64,000 nt of DNA from Monarcha castaneiventris obscurior. Its lineage: Eukaryota; Chordata; Aves; Passeriformes; Monarchidae. The DNA is taken from the NCBI GenBank assembly GCA_026261815.1, contig JAMPIT010000848.1, positions 1,364,001 to 1,428,000 on the forward strand, written 5' to 3'. Position numbers and translations under genes: made by a program. Below, piece after piece: positions 1-9,611 of this stretch. Within the stretch, counting starts at the first letter, position 1; every line of letters starts with the position of its first letter. The notes under the pieces are model-generated. The model made no database searches. It saw only the letters and a program-made list of their open reading frames with translations, and was not told the origin of the DNA.

Positions 1-726
1 GCGCAAGCTGATGGGCAGGGAGACTCCTTCAGCCCCCCCAGCCCAGGCTCTGCAGCCCCTCACATGGAAGCCCCAGCATGCAGAGCAGCCCCCAGCCCTG
101 AGCCAGCAGTGTTGGGGGGCAGGGGGTTTGCAGAGCAGCCAGAGACCAGCACTGAGGGGCTGGGACAGTCCCAGGGGCCAGGACAATCCCAGCCCAGCAT
201 CGCTTCTGACTCCACGCTGGGTGTGGAGCAGGGTTCCCTGCAGCCCCACTGCCAGCTGGGGTCTCAGGGTGCCCGCACCTCTCACCACCACATCTCTGCT
301 GACACCTCTCATCCCAAACCCAAGAGCAAAGCCAGCCTGGGAGCAGCAGGACACCTCACCCAGGAGTGCAGCCAGCCCCCTCGGAGGCATCCCTTCACCC
401 TGCCTCCCTGGATACGCTTTTCAGGTGCTGACCCACCGTGTCCTACTGCTGTACCCCATGGGGCTGCCTCAGATCCCAGCACACCTGGTGCACCAGCGGG
501 GCCACGGGCAGAAGCTGCCCAGTACTTCCAGGTTTCCAGCCAGAGCAGTTTCTCCTCTGAAGACTCAGACTCACAGAACTCCATGGAAGAAGCCTCAGCA
601 GCAAGCCTAGCTTTGCCTAGGGATCTTCAGAGTCCCAGACCACCCTGCCCCTCTGAAAAGGCCCACCACATCATTTACCTGGAGAACCACCACACTGAAA
701 GTTCAGCTAAAGCAAATGGCAAGTAA
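1..726 (+). CDS. KIAA1755: C-terminal coding exon of a probable KIAA1755 orthologue (5' partial)
   Basis: The frame is open from the left edge to a TAA at 724-726, so the exon or its upstream intron lies partly outside the window. About 241 residues are visible. They are rich in Ser, Pro, Gly and Gln and look disordered; a serine/acidic run with core SSFSSEDSDSQNS sits at about residues 179-191, and no folded domain is seen. An AATAAA at 1203 follows at a normal 3' UTR distance. The name rests mainly on synteny: in human, KIAA1755 lies next to TGM2 on the same strand, as here. I do not recognise the residues themselves with certainty. A competing open frame at 11-610 looks like a compositional shadow. 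An intron inside the stretch cannot be excluded, for example at the pyrimidine-AG near 426. Confidence 0.5.
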   Translation, partial: AQADGQGDSFSPPSPGSAAPHMEAPACRAAPSPEPAVLGGRGFAEQPETSTEGLGQSQGPGQSQPSIASDSTLGVEQGSLQPHCQLGSQGARTSHHHISADTSHPKPKSKASLGAAGHLTQECSQPPRRHPFTLPPWIRFSGADPPCPTAVPHGAASDPSTPGAPAGPRAEAAQYFQVSSQSSFSSEDSDSQNSMEEASAASLALPRDLQSPRPPCPSEKAHHIIYLENHHTESSAKANGK

Positions 727-1225
727 CCAGTTCCTCCAGTTGGGGCTGTTTCTGTCCAGCTGTGTAAGTTTCAATCACCGACTGGATGAGACTTCCCATG
801 ATCAGAGGTGGGATGCTGGAACTTCTTACCCCACCCTCAGGCCCAGAATCTTTGGTTCCCTGTCCTTAGTGCTCTCTCTGCCGTGGATCAGCAGTAATTC
901 CATCACCAGCACACAGGGTTCATTCACAATCTACCAGATGTGTAGCAATCCTCCCATAAAGTGCCTTTATCCCTACCAGTGCCTTGTCTCAGGCAGTAAG
1001 GAGGGTTCCCACATCAGAAGCTGTACCTGAAGCAACCCAGGGGAGTGCAGAGCTGTGAGATGTTCCTGCCACTGACTGTGCTCCCTACTCCACTGGATGG
1101 TTTTACCGTCCCTTGTGCTGCTGCTGCAGCCCTGGCTAAGCCCCAGCAATGGGCCCTGGGTTTGTGTGTGCTCGTTAACGCGGGACTAACTCCATTAACA
1201 TTAATAAACCTGAAGAGAAACACCT
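727..1225 (+). other. 3' UTR of the left-edge gene
   Basis: The sequence runs from the stop codon to just past the AATAAA at 1203-1208. A GT-rich stretch follows (1227-1240), as expected downstream of a cleavage site. The exact cleavage position is inferred. Confidence 0.45.
1203..1208 (+). terminator. Poly(A) signal AATAAA of the left-edge gene
   Basis: Canonical AATAAA about 480 nt after the TAA stop, followed by GT-rich sequence. Confidence 0.5.
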
Positions 1226-1568
1226 GCATGGTCGTCGTGGAGGAGAATGAGAAGTTGTGTCCCACTGAGAGCCAGGTGCTGGGCTCCTCACCCAGGCTCC
1301 AGCTGCTCCCACCACCCCTGCACAGTGCCCACAGGCAGCGGGTGCCACCAAGAAGGCCCCCTGTGCCCCCCAGTTGGGCTGTGCCCACAGCCTGGCTCTC
1401 CTGCTTGCTGCCAGCACCTTGGTCCTGCTCAAAGGACCCTTTTGCAAGGGTTAAGTGCCTCAGTCTCCTGTTCTCCCTCCCAGTACATGAGCTGAGCAGA
1501 GTGGTGTCATCCTGCCCAGCCTCCCCACTCTGTTTTGGAAACGCGCTGTCCTGAAGCCTTTGGGACCC

Positions 1569-1608
1569 GTTTGGCCTGGGTGCGACCTGTTTGGCCTGGG
1601 TGCGACCT
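1569..1608. repeat. Two-copy 20-bp tandem repeat
   Basis: The unit, beginning GTTTGGCCTGGG and ending GCGACC, occurs twice head to tail with no differences over its length. Confidence 0.8.
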
Positions 1609-3054
1609 TGCCGATCCCAATCCAGAGCAGCCTGTGGTCCCCAGAGACCCTGTCCCCGCACCGCCCATTTGGGCATCCGGGAGCGGGCGAGGGCAGGCGG
1701 GACCCCGGCTGTCAGAGCCGGGCACTGGCCGGCAGCCCCCCTGGGCAGCCACAGCATGAGCTAATCAAGAGACATCAGAGGAGAAGCAATCTCTGCCTGG
1801 GAGGCCGTTCCAGAAAAACACACTCCTCCTGCCAGCCCAGAACAGTCACGGCTAGCACCCTGCAGGATGCAAAGGGCACTCACCCATCCCAGTCTGGCTG
1901 AGCGTCACTCATCCCCCCCTCAGCCTTGTTTTTGCCAGATCCCGAAGCCAAGCCCCGCTGAGCTCCTCTCGGGAGGTTACAGCCCCAGCTGCCCCCCGCG
2001 GGCGCCACGCTCCTCTTGTTTGGGTCATTACAGAAGCATTAACAGGACTGACCCCAGGTCTGTCACCACTCCTAATCCTACCCCATTGTCTGCTCTTTAC
2101 TCCTTCCTACAATTTATTTAGACTCCATCTTCCCCAGCTCAACACTGATTTCCCTACTGACAATTCTGTGCCTGCTCCATTGAAATCCCGGTCACTGAGT
2201 CCATCCCATTCTTTTTGCTTTAAGTCATTGTCCTAGAGACCGCAGACAGGTCTGCACAGCCCATTCTCCAATAATGCCACGTCTTGAATGGCACCAAGGT
2301 CACCGAGCCAGGACATTTCTACCTGTTTATGATTTGTCCCTGCTCCCCATCCCCATGCCCTACAGCTGAGGGTGCCCACTCCCCATCCCACGTGGCCAGT
2401 GTGAGCCGTGCCCACCTGGATGGGGCCCAGCTCACTGCGAGAGCCAAAAATCTTTTCTCCCTCCAGCATCATTCCAAGCCAAGCCTGACAGTTCCCTTGC
2501 TCAATTTTCCCCTCTGTTGAGAGCTGATCTGCTGTATCCTCCCCCATTACATATTTTAGGTTGGTGAAATAGCACTTTCCAGTTAGAGTCATTTTTCAAA
2601 CCAGATGGAATTATGATTCTTCTGAATAAAGTAAACAATGACTTTCCTGTTGTTTTCTTTTTCCACAAGTAAAATTAAAAAGGATATTTTGCAAATCCTG
2701 AGTTTAACTGATAACAGAAAGGGGAATATCCGGCCCGCGGTTGGAGGGTGAATCGTTTCCTTGGAAGAGTCCTGGGTACTGAAGAGCCACCAGCCCCCCA
2801 CAGCTGGGTGGGCACACCTGAATCCCTCCTACCAAAAAGTGTTTTGCAACATTCTGCAAAAATTTTCTTATCTCTGCTGATCCTTCAGCACATGATTCAT
2901 GACTCCCAAGTCTGACCAATTAAGCCATAACCTTTCCAGAGAGGCAAGTACAGGAGTTAATCAATGTCTCCTTTCCCTCATGAAATGGCAAGATCATTTC
3001 TCAGGGGCTGGCAGGGATCCAGCAGTGTGGGCTGGTGGGGGTCTGGCAGTGCCA

Positions 3055-3156
3055 GGGTGCAGAGCACTGGAGTCAGCCCAGCCTTTGAGGGAAGCTCCCA
3101 CAAGACCCCAGGAAATACTTTTTCCCAAAGGAAAAAAGGTCTAAAATGTTGGATGC
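3055..3156. repeat. Dispersed direct repeat A, copy 1
   Basis: A 102-bp stretch that recurs at 7158-7259 in the same orientation with about five mismatches by eye (about 95% identity) and no gap. Its centre is a purine/pyrimidine-rich core (CAGGAAATACTTTTTCCC). Not recognised as a known transposon. Confidence 0.8.
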
Positions 3157-3622
3157 AGCAGATGACCAAACCAGCCCAGAGAAATGGAGGGCCCGTGGAT
3201 CAGGCACAGATCCCAGCCCCAGGGAATGACCTTCTCTTCCCCATGGCAGTTCCTGGGGCAGCCATGCCCCCTGTGGTTCCTGAGCCCTGCTCCATCAGAG
3301 CAGACAGTGCGTGGGCTGGCACAGAGCAGGGGGATCTGACCGGAGACAGCCACTGCACTCTTCTTCCTCCTCACCACCAGATTCCCATCAAGCTCTGCCC
3401 TACAAATTGCGGGGGCTGGAAGGTCACTGGGTTCAATCATGACGAGACAGAGGGAAGAAGACAAAAAGAGGAAGAGCAAGAAGCACTGGGGTTCCCACGA
3501 ACCCGGCCACTGCCACAGTTATGCCCTGTCCCATTCAAGGAGGAAGTGTGGGAAATGGGTGGCAAGGCAGAGATGCAGTGACAACAGCACATGGGAAACT
3601 GCAAAGCCCCCCAGTGACCCCA

Positions 3623-3698
3623 CTGAGTCAGGATGTGCAGGCACTGGAGGGGCTGCAGCCACCCCAGCACACACCCAGCAGAGCAAACAGCAGCTCTG
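3623..3698. repeat. Dispersed direct repeat B, copy 1 (with AP-1 site)
   Basis: A 76-bp stretch repeated at 6136-6211 with five mismatches and no gap. It starts at a consensus AP-1 motif, TGAGTCA (3624-3630), followed by a shared GGGCTGCAGCC element. Confidence 0.8.
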
Positions 3699-6135
3699 GT
3701 GCCAGCAGGGCCACCGCAGGCCCATTCCTGTCCTGGCAGCCCCTGGCACTGGGGTTCAGCCACAAACAGCCATGGGAGTTCAGAAGCACAGGTTGGGGGT
3801 TTGGTCTGTGCCACACTGGGAATGCTGTCGTGCCTGGGTTTATCTGCCTGGGTGACAGCCAGGGCAGTGGGTCTGGTTTCAGCAGGTAAACACAGAGGCA
3901 GCTCTGGGTGCAAAAAGGAGCTGGGCTGTGGGACAAGGACACCAGCTCCATCCTGGCTGCTAGCCAGGTGGCCCAGAGAATGGGATGTGGCTCCGAGCAG
4001 AGGTGTCCCAGAGAAACTTCATTATCTCCAAGCGCATGCTCTGGCAGAGCAAATGGAGATCTTGCCCATCACTGAGCTGAGGCTACTGGTGCTCTGGGGA
4101 GCTGCAGGATAGCCATAAGAAATTGAAAACCAAAGAAACCAGTGATACCAGAGGAAAACAGGAAGGGTGAGGGGTAACGCCAAAGGGTAGAGCTCCAAGG
4201 GCTGGACGTAACTCAATCTGAGCTGGCCAGGGAAAGGCCAGCCTAGCTGCTTTCCAAAATCCCAGCTGTGCTGCATCCCAAGGGATGGATGGAAAACGCC
4301 TTTGCCAGTGCTTGCTCAGGGGCCCTGCAGACACCCACCCTGGGAAGATGATGACAGGACAGTCAGGCGCAGGTGACCTGCATGGGGGACAGGCATGGCT
4401 CACGTGTTAGCGCTGGGGGAATCACCCAGCTTCAGGCATTAAATCTGGACACGTGCACTCACAGAGGAGCACAAACACTCTGTGCACCAACTGGGGAGCA
4501 CAGACCCTTCTTGTTTCCCCCTGCAGACCCGCTGGAGCCTGCAAGCTATGAAGGTGGTGAGGGATTATTGGGGAGCGGTGCCCTGAGGGAAGAGGCGCCC
4601 CGGGGAGGGAGGGCTGGGGGGGATCCAACAAACTGCTGGGAAATGACAGCCAGAGGCTGGAATTCATTTTGCACCAGGTACAGCCAGATCGGTTTGCAAA
4701 ACATTTTGTTTGGCTCGTGACTGTCCTGACACTGGACATGAGCCCATCCTGCAGCCCACTCTCGAGTGCTGTAGGACCCTGCCACAGTGAGATTGGACTT
4801 GTGGCCATGCTGGAGCCACCAGGCATGGCACAGCTGAAGAATCCACCTTCCCTGCATGCATTGCTGCTGTTCAACACAGGACCCACCTCCAGAGGCTTGC
4901 TTGGGAGCCTTGCCAGGGAAGCCCCCAACCTTCCTGCCCCCACCGTGCTCGCAGACCCAATAAACCCGGAGACTTTCACGAGGGTTTTTTTCTCTCATTT
5001 CTTTTAAATAAAAATACAGACTCCGCCTAAAAACAGACTGTTACATAACGAATTCCTCCTGACCCTCCCCTAGAAGCGGGAGCGGGTGCCTTGCACCAGG
5101 ACTCCCAAGAGAAGCTGGTTATCAGCTGCTGGCCGATCCCTCCAGGCCATGCTGGTTCAGGCTCCGCATTTTTTGGGAACAGCCTCTGGCTCAGCCTATG
5201 TCGTGAGCTGGGAGCCAGAGCCCGGGACAGCGTCCAACACTACCACGCATCCCTCCCCCTGCCCCGTGAGCAGCAGACACCTCAACTCCACGGCCGCGTC
5301 TGCCCTGTGGCTGAGACATCGGAGCACACCATGCCTGCCTGGGGGGCCAGGTGGAAAAACAATCTGCTTTTCCTTAAAACACCACTTCTCCTCCCTCCCA
5401 AAGGAAAGGCTGCCCATTCCCTGCACTGCTTGGCCTGGCAGGCAGCTGCCCAGAGCTGGGAACAAGTCCCCCTATAATGCCAGCTCCAAACCCCACCAGC
5501 TCGGGAGCCCCGCATTGTGCTGAGCCCGTCTTACTCAGCCGCTGGCCTAGCGCCAGAGCTGCCTGTGGCAACCAAAGCCCCAAACCAGGAGTGATGCCGT
5601 CACCAAGCCAGCAGCTCACCTGGCCCACACTGCCTGTGCTGCCATCACCAACCCCATCCTCCCTCGCCCCAGCCTGCGTGCCCTCATGGACCCTCATCCG
5701 CGGCTCTTGCCAAGCCCCTTGGCTCCACAGACCATGCAGCTACAGGTCTTTCGTCCCAGCTTTGGGAAGTTGTTTTCCATGCTCACAGGTCAGAGGTGTG
5801 AGAGGGGTAGTTGCATCTTGCAGGCCACGATGCCCAGACACAGCTCCCAAAGCTGGCCCTGTCATCATGGGCATAAAACATTTTGTCCTGAAGTCACATC
5901 CTTGTAGGGCCCCCTACAGACCCCCACCCCGGGACGGTGCTGGGGTCCCCACCGAGGAGGCCTCGCGGGGGCTGCAGCAGCAGCCGCCCAGCTGAGGGCT
6001 TAGTTTGGGGAATGCCCGGGGCGAGGAGCACCGAAGGAGGTGGGCAGAGCTTCTGAGTCGGTTGACGACTTAACAGGGCGACTCAGAGTAGACAGTGCCC
6101 CTTTTCACGGGTTGTTTATCTGCCTACACAAGGGA

Positions 6136-6211
6136 CTGAGTCACGATGTGCGGGCACTGGAGGGGCTGCAGCCGCCCCGGCACACACCCAGCAGAGCAAA
6201 CAGCGGCTCTG
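6136..6211. repeat. Dispersed direct repeat B, copy 2 (with AP-1 site)
   Basis: Second copy of the repeat at 3623-3698. The AP-1 motif TGAGTCA is intact at 6137-6143. All five differences are substitutions, four of them A to G. Confidence 0.8.
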
Positions 6212-7157
6212 TCTGTGCGGGACGCACGGCAGGGCCCGGCACTGCAGGGACCGGCACGCTTTGAAGCAGCTCCAGGAGCGGGGCGGGGGCGAGGAAAGTC
6301 GCAGTCCTGCACTGAACACCTTGAGCAAATGAGGAGTTATTCTGGGCTTCAGCAGTGCAAACACCCTCTTAATGCAACCTTGTCTTAGTAAGGAGAGTAA
6401 AAATAACACCAGCACTGTGGCCGGCCTACCATGGGCGGCATTTTCCAGTGCTTCGGCAGACAGATGCCTCCACGATACAAGGTGGTGAGTGAAGTGGGCA
6501 CTAAAGCTGGAAACAAGGGAGGTTTCCTCTTGGTGAGGTGCTGGGATCAAGCCCAGGGCTCCCTGGATAGCCCCTGAGGGACAGCCCTGAGTGGACAGAG
6601 TGGAGGGATAGCCCTGGGAGACAGCCCCAGGGGACAGCCAGGCACTTGTCTCCTGCCACTTCTACCCGAGATGCCAGAGCAGGGACAGGTACTGTGAGTT
6701 GTTCGTGCTCTGTGCTTGGCCAGTAAACCAGACAGAAGATAGTCCCAACAGCCTGCCCAGCAGCAGACACCCCAGCTTGCCCAGCCCCACACATCCCACA
6801 CACCCTGACACCCCTCACAGCAACAAACTGCCTGTGCTTCCAAGCCGAGTGAGAAATGGCCATTTCCAATTTCTCCACTGCTGACGGTGCTCCTTTGACT
6901 GCTTGTCACACATTAACTCAAGCAAACAACACATCCCGAGCGTGCACCTCCGCTGCAGAGTGCATCCAAAGTTCACACCGAGTACAGGAGGAAGAGCAGG
7001 CTTGTGCAGGCAGAGCCGAACCCAGCACCCTGCAGCACGAGCCCAGATAGACTGGCACCTGCCAACACCAGTGGCAGAGGTTCCTGTGCCCAGGAAGCAG
7101 CCTTGGGAGCAAGGCCAGCTCGGGGCAGGTGAAATCAGCTGGGAGCTCATGGGAGCA

Positions 7158-7259
7158 GGGTGCAGAGCACTGGAGTCAGCCCACCCTTAGAGGGAAGCTC
7201 CCACAAGACCCCAGGAAATACTTTTTCCCAAAGGAAAAAATGTCCAAATTGTTGGATGC
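7158..7259. repeat. Dispersed direct repeat A, copy 2
   Basis: Second copy of the 102-bp repeat at 3055-3156. The similarity stops abruptly on both sides. Confidence 0.8.
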
Positions 7260-9118
7260 CACCAGCCCTCCCCACGCATCACAGTGGCCTGGCAGTGGAC
7301 AGCAATTCCTGTGGCCCTGATGCTCAGAGAGATGGGCAGCCCATGGGACCCTCACCCCCACTGGCTGCTCCCTGCATCCATGGGGACAATTCGACCCAGT
7401 GCTGCCCACAAAGACCAAGGGGTCTGGGAAGAGGAAGAGGGTGTCATTTTCAGTGTCTCTTCTCAAGTCTGAGCAAGGAGAGCAAGACCCCAGCATGACA
7501 GGGCCACACTCTCAGGCTGTTGCTGTGCAGATCTTTCTGCGGTGAGGTGGCACTGCTGGGGTGTGGAGTACCCTGCTGGCACCAGTGGTGCACCTGGCAA
7601 AGGCCTCCACCACGACCTGCATACCCCCAGCCCATACAAACACATGGTGGAGTAGTACATGAATTGTTTCCATTAAAACCAGCTGTCCCAGCTTTCTCTC
7701 AGCGAGGATTTGCTGCTCCTGTTCCAACCTCCCTCTCCACCTCCCTTAAAGATGGTAATGGAGGAGGGGACTCCCCCAGCCACAGCTGCATTGCAGGGCA
7801 GCACTTCTGTAAAACCAGCCACATGCCCCCAGAGCAGGACACACCAGGAGCCCCCCCACATGGGGCTTCTCCTGGTCCCTGCCCTTGGCGTGCTCAGACC
7901 TTACCATCTCTGTCAGTACCAAAAACCCCTTTGCAGAGCTGGAGGAGGTGTCTGTCTCACTGCAGACCCTCCCAGTGCAGTGCCCTGGCATGCCTGAGCA
8001 GAGCATTTGGGGGCCCCTCACCAGGACCACCCCAAGTGTGGGGAGGGAGATCCAGCTGCTCCACACACTTGGGCAATGGGGCACACCAGGACAGTGGGGC
8101 TTCAGCAGGGCACAGCCCCTGTGGGGGCCCTGTGGGCTGACCCTGACTACACCGGGTGATGGATCCCAACCATCTTACAGGACAGCACCATCCACAAGAA
8201 GGTCCCGTTGCCCACAACAGCCCTGAAGTGATGCACCAATCACCAAACCTGGGAGGGAAGGCGGCTGAGGGATGTGGGGGAGCAGAAGGGCACCTGTCAG
8301 GCTGAGGAGGGCTCCCAGTGCCCAGGCTGCAGCATCCTGCACCCACCCAAGGGCCAAACGAGGAGGGTCAGTTCAGGGCTCCACCAGGAACACCCCATCC
8401 TGGGTCCTGGGCAGCTTAACTCAAGCGAAGGAAAACCAGTAACTGAACAAGGTTATTCCAGACACTTCTCAAGACTTTGTTCCTACCAAGCCATGTTGTT
8501 GCTGCTGCAATACCGGTGTGCTCCCAAACCCCAAGAGCCCATGGAGGCGTGGGGTCTCAGCCTTCTGTCCCTGATAGGTGCTCTCTAGTGTGTGGTGTGA
8601 CCCTTAGGACACACAGGGAGGGCCGGGACAGGCCAGGCAGCCCCAGGTGGTACCATTGGCATGACCCTGAGGCAGGGACCCCCAGGCAGGAGAGGGATGG
8701 CCAGCGTGTGGGGCAGGGACTTCCAGGGAATGTGCTGGTCAGTGCTGTGTGCACACCTCCACGTCCCAGAGCAACCAGCACTGTTACCAACACATCTACT
8801 GTCCAGCAGCAAAGTTTTCAACATATTTTCCCTTCAGACTCCATCTCCCAGGGATGCAGCTACGGGAAGGGGATGCGATTCCCGACAATCGAATCCCACC
8901 AGGACTGGCCAGGATGGGGATGCAGCCAGAGGAGGGAGAGAACTTTATAAGGAGAAAACAGTCCCGGGTCCTGGCAATTCGCTGGAAGCCGCGCAGCCCC
9001 TCTCCGCCCCCTTGTTCTCCCCTCCTCTTGATCGGCAGCGGGGCCATTTCCTACCCCGGGGCTGTGGGGTCCCGGGAGACTCCCGTGGGGCCAACCCGGG
9101 GGGCTCCGGGGCCTGCTG

Positions 9119-9288
9119 CTTTTCCTTTCTTTTTCCTTTCCTTTCCTTTCCTTTCCTTTCCTTTCCTTTCCTTTCCTTTCCTTTCCTTTCCTTTCCTTTC
9201 CTTTCCTTTCCTTTCCTTTCCTTTCCTTTCCTTTCCTTTCCTTTCCCTTTCTTTTTCCTTTTTTTTTTTTTTTTTTTTTTTCCCTTTT
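9119..9288. repeat. 170-nt uninterrupted polypyrimidine tract with (TTTCC)23
   Basis: Every + strand base from 9119 to 9288 is C or T. The core 9132-9246 is a perfect TTTCC pentamer array of 23 copies; a run of 23 T follows (9259-9281). The other strand is therefore 170 nt of pure purine with repeated GGAAA. It ends about 140 bp upstream of the TATA-like box of TGM2. Confidence 0.95.
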
Positions 9289-9373
9289 GGGTGGTTGTTT
9301 TCAATAGGTGGGACCTAAACCCGCCCGTTTCCTCGAAACTGTTTTTCCTTTCTTCCCTCCGCCGGCCCGGCCG

Positions 9374-9430
9374 CGGGGCGGGAGGGGGTGCGCGGGGGGC
9401 GGGGGGGGGGTGCGCGGGGGGCGGGCGGGA
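9374..9430 (+). promoter_or_regulatory. G-run cluster and GC boxes in the TGM2 promoter
   Basis: At least six runs of four or more G, plus GGGCGG-type boxes, lie immediately upstream of the TATA-like box. This is a typical Sp1-binding and G-quadruplex-prone composition; function is inferred. Confidence 0.6.
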
Positions 9431-9435
9431 TAAAT
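9430..9435 (+). promoter_or_regulatory. TATA-like box of TGM2
   Basis: ATAAAT follows the GC boxes, so transcription would start near 9460, giving a 5' UTR of about 140 nt. TGM2 promoters in mammals are known to have a TATA box with GC boxes. The start site here is inferred. Confidence 0.5.
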
Positions 9436-9459
9436 GGGACGGGCGGTGGGGCCGGACAG

Positions 9460-9601
9460 CGGGTGGTGAGGGACAGCTCCCCCGGCATCCGAACCGCGAC
9501 AAGGACCGGCACCGGCACCGGCAGCGCTGCCAGCGGGACCGGGACAGGTACCGGGACGAGCAGCAGCGGCGGCACCGGCAGCACCCGCAGCGCCCGGCAC
9601 C
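9460..9601 (+). other. TGM2: TGM2 5' UTR
   Basis: GC-rich leader containing degenerate repeats of ACCGG/CACCGG (9496-9590) up to the start codon. The upstream boundary is estimated from the TATA-like box. Confidence 0.45.
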
Positions 9602-9611
9602 ATGGCCGAAG
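9602..9611 (+). CDS. TGM2: TGM2 coding exon 1
   Basis: Encodes MAE plus the first base of codon 4, then GTAGGA donor. The very short first coding segment is characteristic of the gene. Confidence 0.92.

Larger units (their letters stand above)
1226..9118. other. Intergenic spacer upstream of TGM2
   Basis: About 7.9 kb of GC-rich DNA with many long but compositionally driven open frames. I find no exon chain with matching phases and no known protein. It holds a 20-bp tandem duplication (1569-1608), two pairs of dispersed direct repeats (listed separately) and a pair of AATAAA signals near 4959-5012. Distal TGM2 regulatory elements or a non-coding RNA are possible but not shown. Confidence 0.6.
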
